A stretch of DNA of 64,000 bases, from positions 24,587,001-24,651,000 of the forward strand of contig NC_056758.1 of NCBI RefSeq assembly GCF_018687715.1, given 5' to 3'. The notes under the pieces were generated by a model. That model was not told the origin of the DNA. It did no database searches and worked only from the letters and a program-made list of their open reading frames with translations. A program made the position numbers and the translations under genes. This DNA comes from Carya illinoinensis. Lineage: Eukaryota; Streptophyta; Magnoliopsida; Fagales; Juglandaceae. Of the stretch, positions 1 to 11,500 are shown piece after piece (position 1 is the first letter of the stretch; each line of letters starts with the position of its first letter).

Positions 1-3000
1 AGTATTGTCCAGTGCAAGCAAGCATGCACTTACCTATTTTTCTTTCATGTTTTCCAAAATTTCTCTCATTATTCATTGCCATTTTCCAATTCCATTAATA
101 GTCTTCTTTGTTTTCAGTCTTTTATCATAAGTTATGTGTGTACAAAGAAAAGATATATATTTTTCTAGGTTTTATGTGATACCTCTTCTTTTCTATTGTT
201 TTAATTAAATAATTATTTTATTTATTAATATTATTATTATTGGTTCTCTTGTTTTAAATTTAAAATAATTTTCGTTGTATCATTTTATGATTACTAATTT
301 GTAAATTTTATTTCAAAGTGTTTTCTTGATATTAATTATTGGTTATTATCTAAATTATTTTTATTGTTGGGTTTTACTATTTTATTTTCCTTAATTACTG
401 TGTTTTTAATTTAAACTATCGTTTTAATCCTCTTCGTTGGATTAGTTTGAAGACTCCATCTAATTTCCTTCCCTTTTCTTTTTGTCCTTTTTCTTTTTTC
501 CTTTTTTTTTTTCCTTTCCTTTTCTTCCTCTTTCTTTTTCTTTCCCTCTCTCTTTTTCCTCTGCCATGTGCCCAACTCTACCCCTTCCGCTCTCTACACG
601 TGCGTCCCTTAACCCCCAGCCACATCATGCTTCGCCTTGTGGCGTCGCCACCCATCTCGTCAACATCCCCTCATGCCGATGACCACCACCTCACCAGGCC
701 CAGCATGCATCTCTCAGCTACTCTATCTCTCTTCGCAACACACAAAACTCACAGTTTCTCCACCCTAGCACCATTGTGGTGCAGCCTCATCCTGCCAACT
801 GCTCCTCCCTTCACCGGTGAACACCCCAGCCACCTATCCCAGCCACCATTCTTCCCAACCTGCCACCACGTGGTCTCTCAATCTCTCAATCTCCAATCCG
901 CCATCAACTCCATCACCCACAGGTGGGTCGTTAGGGGGGGTCTTATGACTACCCAAAGACGGACACTAGCTTAGCTTTAGCTTTGCTAAAAGAAAAAAAA
1001 AAGGATAAAAAGAAGTGGTATACATTCTCAAAAAGAAGTGTTACACATTCTTTGGGCATGTGAAAGTATGAATAAAAGTGCTAGTATTTTGATTAATGAG
1101 AAGAGATAATTTGTGAATAGTATGTTTGAAGAAAGTCATCATTTTGATGTCCTTCCTCAAACGCAATTTTCTGGATTATCCAGGATCTAGTTCAAATATT
1201 AAAAAGACTATCAATAGACGAAAATGTCTATACAACTTTTAGATAATTAAAACTTTTAAACTTTAAAAAATATGGTCATAATTTTTAAAAAATCAAATGA
1301 TTGTCATTTAAGCATTTTTTCAATTTGTTTCCAAACAGATGTAACATGTAATTTGAAATTGCTTTAAACATATAGTTAGTAAACGGTAAATAAATTTTTA
1401 ATAGTAGAACTTATTACTTAAACTATATGTTATAAGCTCTAACGCTGTAAATTATATTTTTCACCGTAATTTCAAACATGCACTAGCAAAAATTAGAAAT
1501 GAAAATTGATCTTCTCAACAATATTGTCCAGTGCAAGCATGCATGCACTTACCTATTTTTCTATCATGTTTTCCAAATTTTCTCTCATTATTCATTGCTA
1601 TTTTCCAATTCCATTAATAATCTTCTTCATTTTTCAGTTTTTTATCATAATTTATGTATGTACAAAGAAAAGATATATATTTTTCTAGGTTTTATGTGAT
1701 ACCACATATTTTCTATTGTTTTAATTAAATAATTATTTTACTTATTAATATTATTATTATTGGTTCTCTTGTTTTAAATTTAAAATAATTTTCGTTGTAT
1801 TATTTTATGATTACTAATTTGTAAATTTATTTCAATGTGTTTTCTTGATATTAATTATTAGTTATTATTTAAATTGCTCTCTATTTTAAATTATTTTTAT
1901 TATTGGGTTTTACTATTTTATTTTACTTAGTTAATGTGTTTTTAATTTAAACTATCATTTTAATCCTCTTCATTGGATTAGTTTTAAGACCCTATCTAAT
2001 TTCCTTTCCTTTTTCTTTTTGTCCTTTTTCTTTTTTCCTTTTTTTTTTCTTTTCTTTTCTTCCTCTTTCTTTTTCTTTCCCTCTCTCTTTTTCCTCTGCC
2101 ATGTGCTCGACTCTTCCCCTTCCCCTCTTTACACGTTCATTTCTCAACTCCCAGCCCCGCCATGCTCCGCCTTGTGGTATCGCCACCCATCTCGCTGATA
2201 TGCCCACAGGGCGACGACCACCACCTCACTAGACCCAGCATGCATCTCTCAGCCACTCTCTCTCTCTTCGCAGCACACAAAACTCACGGTTTCACCACCC
2301 CAGCACCACCGTGGTGCAGCCCCATGCCGCCAACTGCTCCTCCCTCCACTGGTGAACAACCCAGCCACCTATGCCAGCCACCATTCTTTCCAATCAGCCA
2401 TCACGTGGTCTCTCAATCTCTCAATCGGATTTACCTCCGTTGGCCCCAATCCGCCATCCACTCCACCACCCACGAGTGGAGCTGGCCGAGGGGGGGGGGG
2501 GGTCTTATGACTACCCAAAGACAGATTAGCTTTAGCATTGTTAAAAGAAAAAAAAAAAAGTTAAAAAGAAGTGGTTTACACTCTCAAAAAGAAGTGTTAT
2601 ACATTCTTTGGGCATTTGAAAGTATGAGTAAAAGTGTTAGTGTTTTGATTAATGAGAAGAGATAATTTGTGAATAGTATGTTTGAAGAAAGTCATCATTT
2701 TGATGTCCTTCCTCAAACGTGATTTTCTGGATTATCCATGATCTAGTTCAAATATTAAAAAGACTATCGATGGACGAAAATGCCTATACAACTTTTAGAT
2801 AATTACAACTTTTAAACTTTCAAAAATAAGGTCGTAATTTTTAAAAAACCAAATGATCGTCATTTAAGAATTTTTTTAATTTGTTTCCGAACAGATGTAA
2901 CATGTAATTTGAAATTGCTTTAAACATGTAGTTAGCAAACAGCAAATAAATTTTTAATAGTAGAATTTATTACTTAAACTATATGTTATACACTCTAATG

Positions 3001-4967
3001 CTATAAATTATATTTTTCACCGCAATTTTAAACATACACTAACAAAAATTAGAAATGAAAATTGATCTTGTCAACAGTATTGTCCTGTGCAAGCATGCAT
3101 GCACATAGCTATTTGTCTTTCAAGTTTTCCAAATTTCCTCTCATTATTCATTGCCATTTTCTAATTCCATTAATAGTCTTCTTGGTTTTTAGTTTTTTTA
3201 TCATAAGTTATGTATGTACAAAGAAAAGATATATATTTTTCTAGGTTTTATGTGATACCTCGTATTTTCTATTGTTTTAATTAAATAATTATTTTATTTA
3301 TTAATATTATTATTATTGGTTTTCTTGTTTTAAATTTAAAATAATTTTCGTTTTATTATTTTATGATTACTAATTTGTAAGTTTTATTTCAATGTGTTTT
3401 CTAGATATTAATTATTGGTTATTATTTAAATTACTCTCTATTTTAAATTATTTTTGTTGTTGGGTTTTACTATTTTATTTTACTTAGTTACTGTGTTTTT
3501 AATTTAAATTATTGTTTTAATCCTCTTCGTTGGATTAGTTTTAAGACCCCATCTAATTTCCTTCCCTTTTTCTTTTTGTCATTTTTCTTTTTTTCTTTTC
3601 TTTTCTTCTTCTTTCTTTTTCTTTCCCTTTCTCTTTTTCCTCTCCTGCGTGTCCGAATCTTCCCCTTCCCCTCTTTACATGTTTGTCCCTCAGCCCCCAG
3701 CCCCGCCGTGCTCCGCATTGTGGTTTAACCCCACGCCAGCAACTACTGCTCCCTCCACCGGGGAACGCCCCAGCCACCATTCTTCCCAATTTGCCATCAA
3801 GGCCACCACCATCTGCTTCTGGAACCTCCCTTAGCTCTTGCATGCCTAGCCCAAGCTTCTCCTTAGCTCCCCTTCAATTTTTCCTGTTTTGGACCCACAA
3901 CCAATCTTTGTGAATTACTGTCTGCCGCTGCTCCGTCTTTGGGTCTTATGGCTTCCCAAAGACGGACACTAACCGGAGACTAACTTAGCTTTAGCTTTGT
4001 TAAAAGAGGAAAAAAAAAGTTAAAAAGAAGTGCTATACATTCTTTGGGCATGTGAATGTATGAGTAAAAGAGCTAGTGTTCTAGTTAATGAGAAGAGATA
4101 ATTTGTGAATAGTATGCTTGAAGAAAATCATCAATTGGATGTCTTTCCCCAAACGAGTTTTTGCAGATTATCCAGGATCTATTTCAAATATTAAAAAGAC
4201 TATCAATGGACGAAAATGCCTATACAACTTTTAAACTTTCAAAAATATGATCATAATTTTTAAAAAATCAAATGATCGTCATCTAAGCATTTTTTCAATT
4301 TGTTTCCAGACAAATGTAACATGTAATTTGAAATTGCTTTAAACATATAGTTACCAAACAGTAAATAAATTTTTAATAGTGAAACTTATTACTTAAACTA
4401 TATGTTATAAGCTCTAACGCTATAAATTATATTTTCCACCGCAATTTCAAACATGCACTAACACAAATTAGAAATAAAAATTGATCTTCTCAACAGTATT
4501 GTCTAGTGCAAGCATGCATGCACTTACCTATTTTTCTACCATGTTTTCCAAATTTTCTCTCATTATTCATTGCCATTTTCCAATTCCATTAATAGTCTTC
4601 CTTGTTTTTAGGTTTTTATCATAAGTTATGTATGTACAAAGAAAAGATATATATTTTTCTAGGTTTTATGTGATACTTCATATTTTCTCATGTTTTAATT
4701 AAATAATTATTTTATTAATTTATTATTATTATTGGTTCTCTTGTTTTAAATATAAAATAATTTTCGTTGTATTATTTTATGATTACTAATTTGTAAATTT
4801 TATTTCAATGTGTTTTCTTGATGTTAATTATTGGTTATTATTTAAATTGCTCTCTATTTTAAATTATTTTTATTGTTGGGTTTTACTATTTTATTTTACT
4901 TAGTTACTGTGATTTTAATTTAAACTATCATTGTAATCCTTGTTGGATTAGTTTTAAGACTCATCTA
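1..4967. repeat. Tandem array of ~1.5-kb non-coding units, four copies (first and last partial)
   Basis: The landmark GTCCAGTGCAAGCATGCATG, or a close variant, recurs near 7, 1527, 3082 and 4500, giving spacings of about 1.52, 1.56 and 1.42 kb. Each unit runs through an AT-rich part, a CTTT-rich pyrimidine tract (about 470-560, 2005-2095, 3560-3645), a C-rich part, a conserved CCCAAAGAC box (about 943, 2514, 3955) and another AT-rich part. The third unit has lost some of the C-rich part. The fourth stops near 4967. Open frames in the C-rich part are not conserved between units, so I read no gene here. The origin is unknown; it may be a duplicated LTR or a young satellite-like array. Confidence 0.85.
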
Positions 4968-5960
4968 AAACTAATGGATTGAAAATAATGAAAGAAAGGA
5001 AAAAAGAACTATAGGGATGGTAGTAGAATCCCGCCTACATTGCAAGGTGTAGGGATGGTGGTAAGTCCGCCTATGATTCCCACCTACAGTACAAGTTGTA
5101 GGGATGGTGGTAAGTAGGGATTGTGGTAAGTCTCGCTTGTGATTCTCGCCTACATTGACTAAATGAATGGATATTTATATGAGTCATTTTCTAAGAAAAT
5201 GACAGTTTATGATTAAATGGATATGAGGACCATATTATGGAAAAATTGCGGATTTATGTTTGAGCCATTTTCTAATAGTATTTTATGGCATGTTTTGGAC
5301 CAAATGGAATTTTTGGCATGCATTGGAAAAATGGTCATTTTCAGAGAAAATGATGGTTTTGGTCTTATGCCTGTTCGTCATGTGCATGCATACATGTTGG
5401 TTGTTTAATATGTTTTTATCTTGTGGATTGTTTGGTTGGTTACTTACTGAGACTCATAATCTCACATGGTATTCTTACCTTATGGTTCCGTTTTATAGAA
5501 CTGTAGATTTTGATGAAAAGGTTGACGTTGAGCTGGAGGTATCGATTCTGCTAGAGGAGTGACTTGTGGACGTTTGTTGGCTATGGGACCTGTTTCCTTG
5601 TTTGGCTATTGTATATTGGTTTTAACTTTATTTTGCTGAACATCTGTACAACTTTTTGAAGGACTTTTATTTTCTCAATTCTGTAATTAAAAATTCTGAT
5701 ACTTAGTTGACTATTTTATTCTCCACTGCTATTATTTTTGTACACATATGTGCATGCTCATACACTAAAAACATTGTTGGAATGCGTGGCTCATGTTGTC
5801 AGGATGTGTGGTCCGTGTTGTCATCATCCCAGTGTCACAATTTCTACTTTTTCATACATTGGAGTAGTCAGGAGTGCCACATTTTTTATATGCATGCACT
5901 AAACTTTATACGTCTTGTTTTAATTTTCATATATATAGTTTAGTTCTACCATATTATTTT
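4968..5960. other. Non-coding stretch, possible LTR debris
   Basis: This stretch holds no credible gene. At 5030-5150 a short motif (GTAGGGATGGTGGTAAG) recurs three to four times. The part from 5200 to 5700 has the texture of a Ty3/gypsy LTR: a stretch around ACTGAGACTCATAATCTCAC, then a region that would precede a polyadenylation site. I cannot find a partner LTR or terminal TG...CA with flanking repeats. The assignment is weak. Confidence 0.3.
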
Positions 5961-6376
5961 ATTTATTAGGTTACTATTTATATCGGACCATCCTTGAGTT
6001 TTGCAAACCTACAATAACTAATGTACCAAATGAAGGAATAACTAATACAAAATAAAATAAAATTTCCTTATTAGTGATACTATCTATTGAAAATAATATA
6101 TAATCACGAGGATAAATGTTTTTTAGTAATTTTGCCTCATATTTAACATGAGAATTTATTACGTTAAAACTTAATTGGAAAAAGGTCTTTTTTGGTATTT
6201 TTCGTATGAGAATCGCAGCAGACATACCCAGCAAGCGCAGACACACACCGACCGACACACTGTACGTGGATGGAATAAATGTTTTATCTTCGGAGTGTTG
6301 GGGTAAAATTGTTAAAAGTAGTGTTCGCGCGTGTATCACATCTTATGTGGCAGCACACAGGAAGTTGGATTGTGAG

Positions 6377-6384
6377 TATAAATA
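6377..6384 (+). promoter_or_regulatory. TATA box of the ankyrin/PGG gene
   Basis: TATAAATA lies 89 bases upstream of the chosen start codon at 6473. It is followed by a C/T-rich leader with no intervening ATG. This is a normal plant core-promoter arrangement and supports the start choice. Confidence 0.6.
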
Positions 6385-6472
6385 AAGGTTACCAATCTCC
6401 CCAATGTGCTCACCCAGCTGCTATCTATCCGTCTAAGTTGTCTTTATCTCAAATATTCTTTGCCAAAGATTA

Positions 6473-8470
6473 ATGGAGGACATTTCGGAGGGTATGATCG
6501 AAGGGCCATTGATGGATCTGGCCGAAAGGCAGGTCATGACCATCAAGAAAGAGTTCTTCAGAATGACAATGGAAGGCAAATGGGATGAAGTTGCCAAGCT
6601 GTTTGATCAACAAGACGAATGGGCTCCAACGGCCAAAATCACCAATTCAGGAGACACGGCATTACACATAGCTGTCTCCGTTGGCAACGAAGATAACGTC
6701 ACAAAACTTATACAATCAATTCGGGATCCATCCCGACTCAGACAGGTTCTTGAGACTGGGAACGACCGAGGGAATACCCCGCTCCATTCTGCTGCATCAA
6801 TGGGGAATGTTGCCATGTGTCAACGCATTACAAGAGTTTATCCAGAATTGGTGGGTTGTAAAAATAATAACCAGGAGACCCCTCTTTTCATGGCAGCACT
6901 CCATGGTAAAAAAGCAGCTTTCTTTTGTCTTCACTCTATCTGTCAGCTCGTTGCGGGAAGGGGTCGCTTGCTATATTCCAGGAGGAAGAATGGTGACACC
7001 ATCCTTCATTGTGCCATTGCTGGGGACTACTTCGGTCAGTAGTACTGAAACCGACATATATATTTTGCTTTCTAGTTTACTTCTATACTTTAAATTTAAG
7101 AAAGAGGTCGAGAGTAGCAGTAAAATAGTGTAGGCGGATTTGGCATTTCAAATATAGAACATGTTAGATTTTGCTGAACTTGAATTGACAGATTTGGCAT
7201 TTCAAATAATTAAATTGTATCCGGAACTGGCGAGCCTTGTCAATGAAGAAGGACTCACTCCTCTCCATCTACTAGCGAGCAAACCTTCAGCTTTTAGAAG
7301 CAGTAGCCAACTTGAAGGATACGACAAAATCATTTATCACTGTAAGTATCTCTGAATCGCCAGTGTTGCAAGAACTGTTCTCCTTCCTTTCTTTCCTAGA
7401 GTCATATCCTTTCTTTTGTTGCTGTTTCGGAAGGCATATTTCTTGATCAACTCGAGGAGGACATACCCGACTCCCAGCCAGAGGGAACCGATAGTCCCGG
7501 GGATAAAAAGAATCTGACTTCAGAGAAATGCAGAATATTCAACGACTTGTTGCAATTGTTTTGGAGAATGGTTCCAGGTGGTATGCGAATGAATAGATTT
7601 TATTATTATTATCTGTAACATTTTGCAGAAGCCACGCCGTGTAAAGAACACCATGTCATGGCAAATATGCCATTAGATGATGAGAATTATATGGATCATG
7701 TTCGAAGCACGCTTGGTCCACTTTATCACATCGTTTCTTTGGGAAAGGCCAACTCCTTAATTTTTTTCCTCATTTAACAATCACAGGGAAAAACAGGAAT
7801 GGAGAAGAAACAGAGACAAAGAATGAAAGAAAAGATAGAGAGGAAACAGATGCAGAGAACCCTGGAGCTAAGGCAGGACGTCCAGGTGAGAAATGCGCAA
7901 CTCTTAAGTGTGTTTGAAAGCAAGCTCTAGGAAAAAAATTAGACCTCCAACAAAATACAAGATTTTGAAACTTATAAAATGTGACGGACAACATTTAACC
8001 ATGTCAATTTATAAACTTCTTTGTACTAGATATCTATGTAGATCAAATATTTCTCTTTTCTTTTCTCGTGGTGGGATCATATATTTTCTTGTTTCAAGAA
8101 TTCTCACTTGTTGTGTCGTCGAAGGGTTAGGGGTCGAACAAAACTTTGAGCGGGAACCATCTGAATCATCTGATGCCCTGCCAAGTATGAGAATAATTAG
8201 TCCCGGGAACGAAGAGACTCCGGCTTATCCAGAGAACTACAGAACCTGCAACGACGTCTTCAAATTGTTGTGGAAAATGGTTTTAGTTGGTATGTGAATG
8301 GACATATTTTTATAATTAACAGTAACATATTTTGTATTTTTTTTTTTTTTTTGCAGAAGCCACACTGTGACAAGAACACCACGTCATGGCATATACGCCT
8401 GAGATGATGATAATTATATAGATCTTTTTGCGAACCCCCGCTTCAGCCACTTTGTCATACATTTATATAA

Positions 8471-8506
<36 letters not shown>

Positions 8507-11500
8507 ATATCTTTCGTTTTGAAAATGCCATTGTTGAGACTTAAAAACAACCGTCACATTCAAAACTAATCGCAATATTACTCAAACGTACCACACTAGC
8601 CTAGTGTAGAATTTTGTTGTCATATATATATGGCTCAGTTCTAATATTCCGCTAATGTTCGAACTACTTTTCTTTTCCTCAATTACCAGTCACAGGCATA
8701 AATAGAGGAAAAACCAATGCGAAGAAAGTGCCAAAGGAAAGACATGGTGAGCAATGCATAACTCTATTAATTGTGTTTGAGAGGATGATTTAGGAAAGAA
8801 AATAAGCTCCAGTAAAATAGAAGATTTTGAGAGGCAGTTTTTTGGACGGATCACATTGTTGAACCAAAGAGCTCCAGTAAACCATTGATCAAGCTCGTTA
8901 TATACTCATTCATTTCAATGAATTGCTTCTATTATACAGGAATTGAATTTCCAGCCAATTATCGCACCTGCATTGAATATGTCAAGCTTGCGAACAAGGC
9001 ATTGCTGATGTTTATTGGATTAGGTATGTTGGTAGTATAGGGATATAACAGATATAAGTACTTATGAATCATCTTTTTCTTTTTTGTTGGAAGTTATCTA
9101 TCATCTTACATACAATAAATATACTTCGGTTGCTTTCAACCCTTATTTTATGTAGAGTTATAATATGATGTTTACCACTTTGGTGTGTAAACATGTAATT
9201 TATTGCGGGATGCATTATATTCATTAAAATATAGACAAAATATCAATACTTTTTTATATTAGTTGATATGACAGGATTGATATACATCGATAATATATTT
9301 AGTATGTTAATTATACAAAAAAATTTATTTTTCTGTGTATCATGATAATAAGGACTCGGTACCGCAATAACAAAGATGGAGAGTAACAAACGGAAGCACG
9401 TATGGGCCGTTCAAATCATGAACGAACTTCTAGAACTTTCTATGATCACATATGATGAAGAGGCTTCCAGATTTAGGGTTGGTGTGGCCGAGTTACCACA
9501 ATCCAGAACAAATGAATTGGAAGAAACAATGGCTTACGATCTTCATCCAGATCAACTGATCAGTAGTGAAACTCCGCCCACTGATTCTATGGAAACTACG
9601 GGAAGTGATGGTATGTACAAATAAATTTTTGATTTCCTTTAAACATTAAGTCCGTGTAACATTAGTATGAGTTTTAATAATGAATATGTCGCAGACAGTT
9701 TGATCAAAGCCCAAAAATTTGTGTTCTTGGCAGGGATGGAGAAAACCCTTAAAACGGCGAAGATGATCTTATCAATTAATGATTCTAAAAGTGGCATTAA
9801 CGATATTGTGAACAAAGTAAAAGAAATTTTTCCGATTTCCATACAAGATAGGAATGCTGGGAACAAAAATCTAATGATGCTCGTAGATCAGGATCAATCT
9901 CCTAAAATGCCAAAGAAATTAGAGACTCCAATATTACTTGCAGCAAAGAATGGTATCGCTGAAATTGTGGAAAAAATCCTGGAAGTCTATCCATTTGCCG
10001 TTAATGACGTGAATGAAGATAATAAGAATATAGTATTGTTGGCGGTGGAGTACAGGCAACCAAAGGTATATGAAGTACTCTTGCGACGACGATATAGATC
10101 GAATGAGAGCATGTTTAGACAATTGGATAAGGAAGAGAATAGTGCCCTGCATCTTGCGGCAAAGCTTGGAGACAAACGGCCATGGCGAATTCCCGGGGCA
10201 GCATTGCAAATGCAATGGGAAAACAAGTGGTATGAGGTACGACTGCGAATTATGTTTATATTCCTTGTCTTTTTTATTCTTTTCCAATTATACTGATCAT
10301 CTAACTATTGCGCCAAGAACCTGTCCAAGAATCTCACAAGATGATATAGCGATAATATTTAAGTGGTTCGGCAACTTGTTTATGTCTACTGGAGTCAAAA
10401 TTCAATATGTTTGTGTGAGATTACAAACACTCAAAGTTTTCTCACGTCCACTCTCTCTATTTTAGCCCACACTTTCACATATAAGAAATCTCCTATTTTG
10501 AGTAGAAATTCCCCTAAACATCTTACTAACTATTAGCCGAAATTGATGGCTAACAGCAGCTATAGTTGATCTTGTAACATATAGGATGGTGCAAAGCATG
10601 AGATTTTAGACGGTGCATGTGCAGAGCAGCCTTTTAATTTCTGCATTCACACTTAGGTGGTCTTTTTTTCAACAATCACCCCTCTCCACCCAAGTGTGCC
10701 ATACTAGGCTGCTTACAAACTGATTCATTCTTCAACTGAATACACATTCTTCTTTGACATGAGAGATTTCCGCTATCAAATGCACTCTAAGGCTCCAATG
10801 CACCTGAGGGTGCTCAGCAGTGTGCAATATTGATCAAGTCTAAATAGTGTTGAAACTTGATCCCTATGACGACTTTCGTCAGCATATCTGCTAGATTATC
10901 TTCAGTGTCAATATTTTGAAGTATGATATCCTTTTCTTCTAATATTTCACGTACAAAGTGAAATCGGATATCTATGTGTTTGGTTCAAAAGTGATATACC
11001 TGATTCTTAACCAAATGAATTGCACTGTGACTATCACAATAAACAGTTACCTCTTGCTGCTTAAAGCCCAAGTCTATTACCAGTCTCTGTAACCAAATGG
11101 TTTCTTTCACAACTTCTATTATAATCATGTATTCAGCCTCCGTGGATGATAGTGCAATTGTACACTGTAAATTTGATCGCCAACTAACTGGTCCTCCAGC
11201 CATAGTGAACACATATCCAGTTATCGATCAACGTTTGTCAAGATCACCTGTATAGTCTGAGTCAACATATCCAGTTACTAGACTATCTTCACTTTTCTCG
11301 AACTTCAAATAAATATCTACAGTCCCTAAAATATACCGTAAAATCTATTTAGCCATATGTCAATGGGCTTTTTCAGTATTATGCATATAACGACAACCTG
11401 GGAAATATTAGGTTGTGTACACATCATGACATACATTAGGCTTCCAACAATACTTGCATATGGGACATTCCTCATGTAGTCCCGCTCTCCATCATCTTTA

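Larger units (their letters stand above)
7434..8746 (+). repeat. Duplicated exon module inside the ankyrin gene
   Basis: Two successive modules have the same order: a long exon ending in an F/L-x-LxWxMV motif (7434-7580, 8125-8289), a cryptic AAGCCAC exon (7629 on, 8357 on), and a short charged exon (7787-7885, 8696-8746). The cryptic exons still share long stretches such as AAGAACACCA and GTCATGGCA. The exon at 8940-9023 (PANYRTCIEYVKL) repeats the PENYRTCNDVFKL part of 8125-8289 a further time. The simplest reading is local tandem duplication within the gene that lengthened the linker between the two ankyrin blocks. Confidence 0.65.

Noticed and set aside
447..2665. Open frames of 70-175 codons in the tandem array (447-974, 2162-2665, 3553-3843)
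   Set aside because: They come from pyrimidine and C-rich stretches, are not conserved between the repeat units in frame or length, and have no recognisable domain.
10478..10674. Placing the inner LTR border of the intronic Copia at 10477 (169 bp, ending TTTCA)
   Set aside because: Both LTRs match cleanly to this point, but a much better polypurine tract and a TGTTG start lie at 10674. Gapped similarity also continues beyond, so I used the longer LTR and marked it uncertain.
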